Shown: in pieces, positions 1-8,288 of the stretch
How the letters are laid out: each line of letters opens with the position of its first letter
Position numbering within the stretch: the first letter of the stretch is position 1
Assembly (NCBI RefSeq): GCF_001612985.1
Contig: NZ_BDBM01000032.1
Span: 1-64,000 of the forward strand
Reading direction: 5' to 3'
DNA from: Nocardia gamkensis NBRC 108242
GTDB lineage: Bacteria > Actinomycetota > Actinomycetes > Mycobacteriales > Mycobacteriaceae
Length of the DNA: 64,000 bases
Made by a program: the position numbers and the translations under genes
The notes under the pieces: generated by a model
Told to the model about the DNA's origin: nothing
The model's database searches: none
What the model saw: the letters and a program-made list of their open reading frames with translations, nothing else

Positions 1-86
1 AAGCCTATCAGAATGTCTACACTCTGCGCTGGAGATTTCTTCCTACCCGGACAAGGCTCTTTCTCAGAGTCCGGTCGGCCGGCATG

Positions 87-815
87 TCACCACGGCACTA
101 CTCCTCCGTCATCGAAGAACCCGCCGGTCGGTCCGTCGTCGGGCAGGGTCGCCAGGCGCACCGCGATCGCCGCGCCCTGCGCCGGTGTGCGGACGCCTCG
201 AAATCCGTTGAGGTCGGTTGCCGTGAAGCCGGGGCAGGCTGCGTTGATCAGGATGTTGGTGTCGCGCAGCTCCTTGACGTATTGGACGGTGACGGCGTTG
301 AGGAACGTCTTCGACGCCGAGTAGGCCGCGGAGATCGGGCCGGTATCGGCACCGGGAGTGGTCTGCCGGGTGAGGGAGCCGACCGTGCTGGACATGTTCA
401 CGATCCGAGGGGATGCCGAGCGCCGCAGCAGCGGCAGCACCGCGTTGGTGACGCGGATGACGCCGATCACGTTGGTTTCCACGGCGGTCCGCACTGTCGC
501 GGGGGAGACGGCGGAGGGCGTCTGCGGCATGCCGCCGGTTATGGCTGCGTTGTTGACGAGCACGTCGAGGCGTCCGAAACGGTCCGCGATCAGGTCTGCG
601 GCGGCGGCCACGCTCGCGTCGTCGGTCACGTCGAGCGGTACGCCGAACGCGTCGGCGCCGCCCGCCCGCAGCTTCGCCACGGCGGCTTCGCGGCGCTGTT
701 CATCCCGGGCGCCGACGCCGACACTCCAACCGAGGGCGCCCAAGCCGGCCGCGATCTCGTACCCGATGCCCTTGTTCGCGCCGGTCACCAACGCGATCGT
801 CTGTTCACTACTCAT
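87..815 (-). CDS. SDR-family NAD(P)-dependent oxidoreductase
   Basis: A 242-residue classical short-chain dehydrogenase/reductase, a soluble NAD(P)(H)-dependent enzyme acting on an unknown carbonyl or alcohol. The Rossmann glycine motif TGANKGIG lies at residues 11-18, NNAA at 88-91, a candidate catalytic serine near 142-143 and the YxxxK pair as YSASK at 165-169, so all core residues are present and length is normal. The ATG at 815 is preceded by AGGA. It is divergent from a LysR-type regulator 96 bp away, with a perfect LysR-type dyad between them, so it is the probable target of that regulator. Substrate cannot be read from sequence. Confidence 0.93.
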   Translation of the reverse strand: MSSEQTIALVTGANKGIGYEIAAGLGALGWSVGVGARDEQRREAAVAKLRAGGADAFGVPLDVTDDASVAAAADLIADRFGRLDVLVNNAAITGGMPQTPSAVSPATVRTAVETNVIGVIRVTNAVLPLLRRSASPRIVNMSSTVGSLTRQTTPGADTGPISAAYSASKTFLNAVTVQYVKELRDTNILINAACPGFTATDLNGFRGVRTPAQGAAIAVRLATLPDDGPTGGFFDDGGVVPW

Positions 816-870
816 ACGGCGATCCTGTTCCGAGCCGCGACGGGGCGTCCAACACCGAGTGGGTGGCAAG

Positions 871-889
871 CGATACCGCTCAGGTATCG
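871..889. promoter_or_regulatory. LysR-type operator (T-N11-A dyad)
   Basis: CGATACC-gctca-GGTATCG is a perfect 7-bp inverted repeat. It contains ATAC-N7-GTAT, the T-N11-A pattern LysR-type regulators recognise. It sits between the divergent SDR and LysR genes, the usual place for such a site. Confidence 0.75.
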
Positions 890-911
890 GCGCTGGTGGG
901 CGACGGATACC

Positions 912-1769
912 ATGGGCGTCGTGGAGACCCGGGAGCTGCGATACTTCGTCGCCGTCGCCGAGGAGTTGCACTTCGGACGGGCGGCGCAGCGACTCGGGAT
1001 CGCGCAGCCCCCGCTGTCCCGGGCGATCGGGCAGCTCGAACGGCGGCTCGGTGTGGTGCTGCTGCGACGAACCAGTCGTGCCGTCACCTTGACCGAGGCC
1101 GGGTCGGTGCTGCTCGGGGAGGCCAGGGCGGCGCTGGACGCGGTCGAGGCCGCCGAGCGACGCACCCGGCGCGCTGCCCTCGCCGCGACCGGCCGGGCCG
1201 GCGTGGTCTTGGCGACGAAGGCAGGAGCGTCCGTCGAACTGCTGTCCAAACTTCTCGACGCCTACGCCGCCGAGCCCGGCGCGGTCACCATCGATGTGCT
1301 CCTGTGCGGGATCGGTGAGCAAGAGCGACTGCTCCGCGACGGACGGGCCGACGTGGCTCTTCTGCACCGGCCGTTCGACGCGACGGCCGGGTTCGACACC
1401 GAGGAGCTGTACACCGAGGAGCAGGTCGCGCTCCTGCCGGCCGGGCATCCCCTCGCCACTCGGCCCTACGTGCGGATGGCGGAGGTCGCCGCGCTGCCGG
1501 GCCTGCCGATGCCGCGCTGGCCCCGACGAGACGGCACCTACCCCGACGGCCCCGGTCCGCTGGCTCGCGACCATACTCAGCTGCTCCAGTTGATCGCCCT
1601 CGGACGGGCTTCGGCGATCCTGCCCGAGTCCGTGCGGGCACATCTGCGCGGCGACCACGCCGCCGTGCCGGTGCTGGACGCCCCGGCCGTCACGACAGTG
1701 ATCGCGTGGCCACCGCACAGCCGCTCGAAGGCCGTCGCCGATCTCGTGCGGACTGCTACCCGCCTCTAG
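912..1769 (+). CDS. LysR-family transcriptional regulator
   Basis: A 285-residue LysR-type regulator: N-terminal winged helix (about residues 5-65, with ELHFGRAAQRL and QPPLSRAIGQLE as the helix-turn-helix) followed by the effector-binding domain. I chose the ATG at 912; a GTG three codons later (921) would give METREL-type N-termini and is equally possible. The frame stays open far upstream, but that part is antisense to the SDR gene and has no family similarity. It probably controls the divergent SDR gene and itself through the dyad at 871-889. The inducer is unknown. Confidence 0.93.
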   Translation: MGVVETRELRYFVAVAEELHFGRAAQRLGIAQPPLSRAIGQLERRLGVVLLRRTSRAVTLTEAGSVLLGEARAALDAVEAAERRTRRAALAATGRAGVVLATKAGASVELLSKLLDAYAAEPGAVTIDVLLCGIGEQERLLRDGRADVALLHRPFDATAGFDTEELYTEEQVALLPAGHPLATRPYVRMAEVAALPGLPMPRWPRRDGTYPDGPGPLARDHTQLLQLIALGRASAILPESVRAHLRGDHAAVPVLDAPAVTTVIAWPPHSRSKAVADLVRTATRL

Positions 1770-1903
1770 CCGATTCCGCACGATCTTCACACCCATGAGC
1801 GTCATCGGTAGATCTACTGGTGGCGAGATCCACCGGCGGCGGCGCGCTATCGCTGGAGCGGACCAACCCGAAACAAATCAGCCGGACCAACCTTCGTACG
1901 CGC

Positions 1904-2569
1904 TCACCGCTTCCAACGGGCTTCCAGTATCGTGCCGACCGCGGCGGTGATATCCAGCTCGGGGTCGAGGGTGGCGGCGGCGCGCAACCCGGCCGCGGCC
2001 ATCTCGAGCATGCAGTCGACCATATGCTCCACGTCGAACGGTTCGTCGTTCTGCAACCAGTAGACGGTGGCCTCATCGAGGGCGCCGATACTCGACCGCG
2101 TCATCATGCGCAGGGCGGGGACCTCCGGGTCGAGGCCGAGCAGCGTGCACCACCTCTCGATGGCGCGCCATCGCCCGGCTTCGAATGCCTCCCCGATCTC
2201 GGCGTCGGTGGTGCGCCCGCTCAGAACCAGGCGCAGCGCCAAGCCGCGGTGCGCGGCGAGATATCGGAAATGGGCGGCCAATGCGGCCCGGATCTGCTGG
2301 GCGGTAGAGAGGTCGGGATCCAACCGCTGTGCTCGGACGATCTTGTCCGAGGCATCGCGCATTGCCTCCAAGTAGATGCCGCGTTTGTTCCCGAAGTAAT
2401 GGAAGAGCAGCCCGTGGGCGACACCAGCGGTCTTCGCGATATCGGCGACGGCCACCTCCTCGTAGCTCTGCGCGGAGAACACCTCGACCGCGGCGTCGAT
2501 GAGCCGCTGCCGGGTCTCGGCGGCCTGCGCCGCCCGCGCCGTGCGCCCTTTCGGTGCTGCCGAGGTCAT
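1904..2569 (-). CDS. TetR-family transcriptional regulator
   Basis: A 221-residue TetR-like repressor. The N-terminal helix-turn-helix is clear (ETRQRLIDAAVEVF, then VADIAKTAGVAHGLLFHYF and the GNKRGIYLEA segment); the rest is the helical ligand-binding domain. An upstream ATG at 2641 exists, but the ATG at 2569 has GGAAGGGG just before it and gives the normal N-terminus. It is divergent from a P450-ferredoxin operon whose -35 box lies inside an inverted repeat, so it is the likely repressor of that operon. Confidence 0.92.
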   Translation of the reverse strand: MTSAAPKGRTARAAQAAETRQRLIDAAVEVFSAQSYEEVAVADIAKTAGVAHGLLFHYFGNKRGIYLEAMRDASDKIVRAQRLDPDLSTAQQIRAALAAHFRYLAAHRGLALRLVLSGRTTDAEIGEAFEAGRWRAIERWCTLLGLDPEVPALRMMTRSSIGALDEATVYWLQNDEPFDVEHMVDCMLEMAAAGLRAAATLDPELDITAAVGTILEARWKR

Positions 2570-2631
2570 CGGTACCCCTTCCGTCAACGGCCTCCAGTCC
2601 GATAGTGCTGGGTTACCAGGCGAAACACAAG

Positions 2632-2675
2632 TTGATTTCAAGTCGTTGACATGAAGTCAATCGACGCCGTAGCCT
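2632..2675 (+). promoter_or_regulatory. Promoter of P450 operon overlapped by a TetR-type operator
   Basis: TTGATTTCA (2632-2640) and TGAAGTCAA (2652-2660) form an inverted repeat with 8 of 9 matches around an 11-nt centre. The centre contains TTGACA (2646-2651), followed 18 nt later by TAGCCT (2670-2675), a good -35/-10 pair directed at the P450 gene. A repressor bound to the dyad would cover the -35 box. Confidence 0.6.
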
Positions 2676-2802
2676 GTGACATGGCGCTCATGCGATCCGC
2701 CGCATCCCGCCCCGAGCGAAGCGACCGGACGGTCTTCGCCATCAAGCGGAGCCGCACCTGTTCCGCACCGGCCGATAACTGTTCAGTGTTTGAGGAGTTT
2801 CG

Positions 2803-3987
2803 ATGCGTAATCGCATTGCCACCCCGAGCTATGAGCCCGACATGTACTCCCGGGCAGCGATTCTCGACCCGTACCCGCACTACGCGCGGTTGCGGGATCT
2901 GGGTCCGGTGGTGTGGCTGACCGAGCAGCGTGCCTACGCGGTGCCGCGTTACGCCGAATGCAAAGCCGTACTGCTGGACGACGAGACGTTCGTTTCCGGC
3001 GAGGGCGTCGCGTTGAATCCGGTGGCGAACCGGCTTTCTCGTGGTACCACCCTCAACAGTGACGGCGAGGAACACAGCCGTCGGCGCGCGTTACTGGCGC
3101 ACCGGCTGACACCCAAGGCGCTGCGCACGATGCGGGAAACCGTCGACCGGCAGGCAGTGGCGGCGGTCGAGGCAGCGGTCTCGCAGGGTGTGATCGACGG
3201 CGTCGAGCTCGCGACCGCACTGCCGATGTCGGTCGTCCCTGATCTGATCGGCTGGCCAGAGCACGGCCGCGAACACCTGCTGCGCTGGGCCGCAGCGACA
3301 TTCGACTCGCTGGGACCGATCAACGGCCGATCGATCCGGACCGCTGCCACGAGCGCGCAGATGATGCGCTTCACCCGGCGGCTCGCCCGCGACCGGGACC
3401 TGCTGCCCGGCAGTGCGGGCGAGGAGGTCCTACAGGCTGCCGACGAAGGCAACCACCCGCGTTCGGAATGTCCGGCGCTGCTGATCGATTACCTCGCGCC
3501 TTCGCTGGACACCACGATCGGCGCGATCTCCAGCGCCCTGTATCTCTTCGCTACCCACCCTTCCCAGTGGCAGATGCTGCGGGCGGACCCGGCGATGATT
3601 CCGAACGCGGTGAACGAGGTGGTGCGCTACGAGTCACCTCTGCGAGCGTTCTCTCGCAAAGCAGTGCGGGAAACCACGGTGTCCGGCACCACGATCCCTA
3701 AAGGTGCGCGGGTGGTGGTCATCTACGCCTCCGCCAACCGAGACCCAGAAGAGTGGAAAGACCCGGACACCTTCGATATCCGCCGCGACGCCTCCCGCCA
3801 ACTCGGCTTCGGGCATGGCACTCACGGCTGCGCCGGACAGGGCCTGGCCCGGCTGGAAACCCAAGCGATACTCCGCGCACTGGTCGATCGCGTCGAACGC
3901 ATCGAGATCGCCGGCGCAGGCGAATGGGCGATGAACAACATCATCCACCGCTTCGAACGCCTTCCCCTGCAATTCGTCCCCGCCTGA
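2803..3987 (+). CDS. Cytochrome P450
   Basis: A 394-residue soluble bacterial P450 monooxygenase. The haem-ligand loop is FGHGTHGCAG with Cys343, the K-helix ExxR is EVVR (272-275), and the I-helix reads LAPSLDTTIGA with the acid-threonine pair DTT near 236-238. It starts at an ATG behind TTGAGGAG. The next gene, 12 nt downstream, is a 3Fe-4S ferredoxin, its natural electron donor; the third partner, a ferredoxin reductase, survives only as a decayed fragment. Likely controlled by the divergent TetR regulator. Substrate unknown. Confidence 0.95.
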   Translation: MRNRIATPSYEPDMYSRAAILDPYPHYARLRDLGPVVWLTEQRAYAVPRYAECKAVLLDDETFVSGEGVALNPVANRLSRGTTLNSDGEEHSRRRALLAHRLTPKALRTMRETVDRQAVAAVEAAVSQGVIDGVELATALPMSVVPDLIGWPEHGREHLLRWAAATFDSLGPINGRSIRTAATSAQMMRFTRRLARDRDLLPGSAGEEVLQAADEGNHPRSECPALLIDYLAPSLDTTIGAISSALYLFATHPSQWQMLRADPAMIPNAVNEVVRYESPLRAFSRKAVRETTVSGTTIPKGARVVVIYASANRDPEEWKDPDTFDIRRDASRQLGFGHGTHGCAGQGLARLETQAILRALVDRVERIEIAGAGEWAMNNIIHRFERLPLQFVPA

Positions 3988-3999
3988 AAGGCTACCGCG

Positions 4000-4197
4000 A
4001 TGAAGATCTCCGTCGACTACACCCGCTGCGAAGGCCACGGCCTGTGCGCCGAACAAGCTCCCGCCGTGTTCAGCCTCGACGACGACGCCGAACTGACCTA
4101 CCGATTCGAAGGCACCGACGTTCCGGACGAGCATGTCGCCGTCGCCCGGGCAGCCGCAGACTCTTGCCCGGTAGCCGCTCTGCGAGAACACCCATGA
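4000..4197 (+). CDS. [3Fe-4S] ferredoxin, P450 redox partner
   Basis: A 65-residue ferredoxin with the pattern CxxHxxC...CP: Cys10, His13, Cys16, and Cys56-Pro57. His replaces the usual central residue, as in many actinobacterial P450-linked ferredoxins that carry a 3Fe-4S cluster. It lies 12 nt after the P450 gene and its stop codon overlaps an ATG (ATGA) that opens the remnant of a ferredoxin reductase. It should pass electrons to the P450; with its own reductase broken, it would need a reductase from elsewhere. Confidence 0.93.
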   Translation: MKISVDYTRCEGHGLCAEQAPAVFSLDDDAELTYRFEGTDVPDEHVAVARAAADSCPVAALREHP

Positions 4198-4323
4198 ACC
4201 CCGCCCGACTCGATCGTCATCGTCGGCGAGGCGATCACGGGATCACCGCCTCGCGTGAACTACGCGCCGCCGGTCACAGCGTTTCGATCACAATCATCGG
4301 CGCCGACAGCCGCGGACCGCGGC
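4194..4323 (+). pseudogene. Remnant of a FAD-dependent ferredoxin reductase (N-terminus only)
   Basis: The ATG at 4194 overlaps the ferredoxin stop as ATGA, the arrangement of an operon partner. The first two codons (MN) are in one frame; PPDSIVIVGEAITG, an FAD-binding beta-alpha start, continues in a second frame; ITASRELRAAGHSVSITII then returns to the first. One extra C in the run near 4200 and one missing base near 4240 would explain this. Similarity fades after IIGADSRGP, so about 45 codons remain of a protein normally near 400 residues. Frameshifts could be sequencing errors, but loss of the rest could not. Confidence 0.6.
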
Positions 4324-4798
4324 GGTCGGAAGTGGTCTTGCACGACCCGCCGTCGAACACGATGGGCTGTGACGGCGTCCATCCGCACGTGCTCGTCGGG
4401 CCGGACGAGCACGTAACCGGGAGCACCACGGACCATGCCGCCTCCGCCGCGTCGCAACTGCAGCGTTGCCTGACAGCCCACCCCACCCGAATCCCGACGA
4501 CCGGAAGCGTCGGATCGTGTCGATCGATGTGAGCACCGCTCATGTAAGGATCGCTGCTCGACCAAGACGCTGCTCCCACCTCACCCCGCTACCGCATATG
4601 AGTAGTCCGCTACGCGGCCGTGCGTTCTGTGCCCGCGCCGATGAGGGTGACTCGTCGACGTCGCTCGCCCCGGGTTGACGTAGTCGGCTACTCGTGCCGT
4701 TGGTTCATTGCCTGGGCACGATAGCCAGTGTGAGGTAGCCGAGATCCGTCCGCTGTACGTCTGCCGAATGAAGACCCACGCCGCGATCGAGTGATGAA
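4324..4798. other. Intergenic region without a supportable gene
   Basis: About 475 bases between the reductase remnant and the broken SARP gene. Open frames on both strands are short and lack family features. It probably holds further decayed reductase sequence and spacer; I cannot assign any of it. Confidence 0.4.
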
Positions 4799-5563
4799 AT
4801 GGTGCTCATCGAACACAATGCCCCGCATAGGACGTGTTCCCAGCTCACATTGATCGAGGAATTCGCCCTGCACAGCGGTGGCCGCCGGATTTCCGTTCCG
4901 CACGCTGCCGAACGGGTGCTGACCTATCTGGCACTGCTGAATCGACCGGTTTCCCGTGGCCGCCTCGCCGGTGCGCTATGGCCGGAATGCGCTGGTCACT
5001 GCGCGGCGCAGCGTCTGCGAACCGCTCTGTGACGCCTGCGCCGCATTCAGGACGCAGTCGTGGAGATCAACGGTGATCGGCTTCGCCTCCATTCGAACGT
5101 GGCCGTCGATCTGGCATACCTGAGCGAATTGGCGCAGAGACTGGTTCACCAACCGTGCTCGGAGGACCTCGCACGCGTCCCGCTGCTCCTGAATCGCGCA
5201 GCTCTGCTGCCGGACTGGGACGAGGAGTGGGTGGTCATCGACCGGGAACGGTACCGATTGGTCTGGGTCGCGGCGCTGGAAGCGGCGGCCGAGTCGTTGC
5301 TGCAGCGTCGACAGGTCGGCGCCGCCCTGATGGCCGCGTCGGCGGTGGTGGCAGCAGAGCCGCTCCGGGAAAGCTCCCGCCGGATCCTGATGCGTATCCA
5401 TCTCGCGCAGGGCAACAAGATCGACGCCCTCCGGGAATACCAGCGATACCGAGGCCTGCTGTCGGCCGAGTTCGGCACGGAGCCGTCGCCGGAATGCGAC
5501 GAACTTCTCCTTCGCGTCCACAAGTGCGGCGCCGCGACGATCGAGTCGCTCCCGAAGCTCTGA
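4799..5563 (+). pseudogene. SARP/BTAD-type regulator interrupted by an in-frame stop
   Basis: The same reading frame encodes a winged-helix part (ERVLTYLALLNRPVSRGRLA, then ALWPECAG) and, after a TGA at 5030-5032, RLRRIQDAVVEINGDRLRL and a helical bacterial transcriptional activator domain ending near LRVHKC. In intact SARP-like regulators the winged helix usually reads SALWRLRR; here RTAL-stop-RLRR places TGA exactly where TGG (Trp) is expected. Total length would be 254 residues, suited to a short SARP. A restart at the ATG at 5060 would give only the 167-residue activator domain without DNA binding. Confidence 0.7.
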
Positions 5564-5721
5564 CACGAGGCACACGGGCGCCGTATCGACGGGTGGCGTA
5601 GGTCATCGGGCACTGCCGTGCCGGGACCAACGGTGAAGTGACGGCGATGTGACGCGCATGAGGAACACTCCGCCGGTAGGGAACCTGACCACATCACCCT
5701 CTGCTTCCAGGCGGTTGCATC

Positions 5722-7674
5722 ATGAATTATCGCGAACAAATCCAGGCGGCGTGGTTGAAGCAAATCGAGGCCGCCGCAGAGCGTTACGTCGAGACCGAGA
5801 CCAAGCGTGAAGACATCGAGCAACGTCGCAAAATAAAGGACAGCCCGGTTGTCGACTCTCCGGAACAGATCAGCGCTCGGGCGCAGCGGCTGGCGACCAG
5901 CGGCGAGGTGCCGGTCGAGGCCATGATCGAAGCAGGCAGAACCGAGCCCTCCGACCGGATTACGACGCTCGAACGAATCATCGGCGCCAGCAATGAACTC
6001 CAACCGGTCAACTTCCTTTGCCGCGGCGCTCGCACGGCAGCCACGGTCGCGCGGATCTCGCTGAGTCGTAACGGCCGAGAAGTACCTATGGGCACCGGGT
6101 TCCTGGTATCGCCCCGGTTGCTCCTGACCAACAATCACGTACTTCCCGATCAGGACACCGCCCGGCAGGTCGTGATCGAGTTCGGCGCCGAGACGACGAT
6201 CGACAACGATCCCCGCCTTCCCGCGCGGTTCCGTCTCGACCCCGACTTCTTCGTCACCGATGAGCACCTGGACTTCACTCTTGTGCCGGTCCGTCCCGGC
6301 GCCGACGGCACCCCGCCCGGGGATGCCGTCGGCTGGTGGAACCGCCTGATCGTGGACCAGGGAAAGATCGTCATCGGTGAGGCGATGAACATCGTCGGCC
6401 ACCCGATGGGCAGGCTGAAGGAGATCGGGATCCGCCGAAACCAGCTCGACTTGCAGCTCGATGACTTCTTGCACTATTCGACCGACACCGAACCGGGGAA
6501 CTCCGGCTCGCCGGTCTTCAACGACCAGTGGGAAGTCGTCGCGCTGCACCACTCGGGGGTACCGCGCACCGACGATCAAGGCCGGATTCTGCGCCGCGAC
6601 GGCGCAGTCTGGCACGAGGGCGACGGCGACGACTCGATCGCCTGGACCGCCAACGAGGGGGTGCGCATCAGTGCGATCCTCACGCACCTGGCCGGACTGC
6701 GATGTTCGGCGCGCGACCAGGAACTCCTCACCGAACTCGGTCCCGACGCCGGGCCGGTCACCCGACCACCGGCGATCGGCCACCGCGTCGCACCTGCAGA
6801 GGACCGCACCGAGCTGATACCTGCGGTGCCGCGTGAGAGCACAGAACTCCGCCATGGCCTCACCGCCCGAGCAGGGGCCTTCGGCGGCACACGTCATCTG
6901 CTGTTCCTGCACGGCCGCAGCCAGCACGGCCGGGATCCCGAGCTCGTGCGCCGCGAGTGGACCGCCGGACTCAACAAGGGCCTCACCCTCGCCGGGCTCA
7001 CTCCGCTCGATCCCGCGGATGCGTACTTCCCCTTCTACGGCGACCGCTTGGCAGCCCTGCTGCAGCCCATGGAGGGAACGGCTCTCGCGCCTGAAACCAT
7101 GGCGATCGACCATGCCCTCGCCATGGCGCCGACCACGCCGCCGGCTCGCCAGCTGTACGAACAGATTCTGCAGAACGCTGCCGCGGATGCCGGCATGCCC
7201 GACGAGGACGATCTACCGGCCGACCGCATCGAGGTAGAAGGACTCGGTTCGATCGGCAGTGCGATCGTGAGCAGGTTGCAGCGGCAGCTCAGCTGGCTGG
7301 CTGCCCGCACCGACCTGGACGAGCTCATCATCGCCCAAGTCTTCCGGGACGTCGCCATGTACCTGGCCGACGAGCAGATCCGGCAAGCGGTACTCGACTG
7401 TGTCCTCGAGACCGTCCCCGCTTCGGGACGGCTCACCCTGGTCAGCCACAGTCTCGGCACCGTGGTCGCGATGGATGTGCTCACCCGGCTCCAGCCCCAG
7501 CTCGACGTCGCCGTGCTGCTCACTCTCGGCAGTCCCCTCGGGCTGGACGCGGTCCACGGCAAACTCCTCGTCCGAGGACCGCACCGGCCGGAGCGCGTCG
7601 GCGACTGGCTGAACGCCTGGTCCGCGGTGGATCCGATCACTGCCGCAACACGAAGGCGCCGCAGGCTGCGGTGA
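5722..7674 (+). CDS. Trypsin-like peptidase fused to alpha/beta-hydrolase, C-terminus truncated
   Basis: A 650-residue two-domain protein. After a charged N-terminal helix region comes a chymotrypsin-fold peptidase: GTGFLVSPRLLLTNNHV (His139), EHLDFTLV (Asp184) and PGNSGSPVF (Ser261), a complete triad. From about 390 an alpha/beta-hydrolase follows: LLFLHGRSQHG, nucleophile motif SHSLG with Ser577, and AVDPIT with a plausible acid at Asp637. The frame then ends in a basic stretch, TRRRRRLR, before any catalytic His, so the hydrolase domain is cut short. Stand-alone peptidase-effector fusions of this sort are common in bacterial conflict systems, where proteolysis may release the effector; that role is inference. 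Confidence 0.85.
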   Translation: MNYREQIQAAWLKQIEAAAERYVETETKREDIEQRRKIKDSPVVDSPEQISARAQRLATSGEVPVEAMIEAGRTEPSDRITTLERIIGASNELQPVNFLCRGARTAATVARISLSRNGREVPMGTGFLVSPRLLLTNNHVLPDQDTARQVVIEFGAETTIDNDPRLPARFRLDPDFFVTDEHLDFTLVPVRPGADGTPPGDAVGWWNRLIVDQGKIVIGEAMNIVGHPMGRLKEIGIRRNQLDLQLDDFLHYSTDTEPGNSGSPVFNDQWEVVALHHSGVPRTDDQGRILRRDGAVWHEGDGDDSIAWTANEGVRISAILTHLAGLRCSARDQELLTELGPDAGPVTRPPAIGHRVAPAEDRTELIPAVPRESTELRHGLTARAGAFGGTRHLLFLHGRSQHGRDPELVRREWTAGLNKGLTLAGLTPLDPADAYFPFYGDRLAALLQPMEGTALAPETMAIDHALAMAPTTPPARQLYEQILQNAAADAGMPDEDDLPADRIEVEGLGSIGSAIVSRLQRQLSWLAARTDLDELIIAQVFRDVAMYLADEQIRQAVLDCVLETVPASGRLTLVSHSLGTVVAMDVLTRLQPQLDVAVLLTLGSPLGLDAVHGKLLVRGPHRPERVGDWLNAWSAVDPITAATRRRRRLR

Positions 7675-7749
7675 CGCCTCCGTCAGATGTGCCGGATCGA
7701 AACGTGCTCGCCGCCGATCTGTCGGATGGCCTCAACCCCGCGCGGGCGG

Positions 7750-8094
7750 TCAACGGGCCTGCGGATTCCTGGTCAGGGCGACCGCGCCGAGGGCAGCGGC
7801 GACCAGCCCGACCGCCAGGGACAGGAAGCCGCCGACGATCCCGTATCCGGTGCCGGGACCGCCTTTGGCCGCTGCCACGACCAGCCCGCCGATCACCAGG
7901 CCGGTCACTCCCGCAGCCAGCGCGGTCGTCGCGGCGCGGCGTCCGGTGTGGCGGATGAGGACGCGGACGCCGGTGACGACCCCGACAAGTCCCACCGCGA
8001 CACCCACCAGGGACCAGAAACGCCCGGCGGTCAACCCTGAGGCGCCCGACTGGGCAAGGATTTCCGAGGCGGCGAGTACATGAGAAACGGACAC
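7750..8094 (-). CDS. DUF6223-like small membrane protein
   Basis: A 114-residue integral membrane protein with three hydrophobic segments: FWSLVGVAVGLVGVVTGVRV, the ALAAGVTGLVIGGLVVAA region and GIVGGFLSLAVGLVAAALGA. The GTGYGIVGGF motif and overall layout recall the actinobacterial DUF6223 family; assignment is from memory. I chose the GTG at 8094 because GGAGAAGGAG lies six bases before it; the frame is open upstream but lacks similarity. It lies next to a two-component system on the other strand, which is a possible but unproven link. Confidence 0.7.
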   Translation of the reverse strand: MSVSHVLAASEILAQSGASGLTAGRFWSLVGVAVGLVGVVTGVRVLIRHTGRRAATTALAAGVTGLVIGGLVVAAAKGGPGTGYGIVGGFLSLAVGLVAAALGAVALTRNPQAR

Positions 8095-8288
8095 GACATG
8101 CTCCTTCTCCAACGACTGAGACGTGGCCCATCCTCTCCGCCGCACCCGCTTCCGGTCGTCCTGCGCGCGCAGGCACTTCACGCTGCCGCAGAGGGCGTAC
8201 GAAACCACAAGGAGTACTGCCCGCGCAGTAGACGGTGATCATTCCCGTGCACGACGTCCCAACGCGGGCATGGGGTTAGGGTGCACCC

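Noticed and set aside
5146..7113. Very long open frame on the minus strand opposite the peptidase-hydrolase gene
   Set aside because: Its translation is Arg/Asp/His-rich with no domain; the opposite strand carries catalytic motifs of two families. An effect of high GC.
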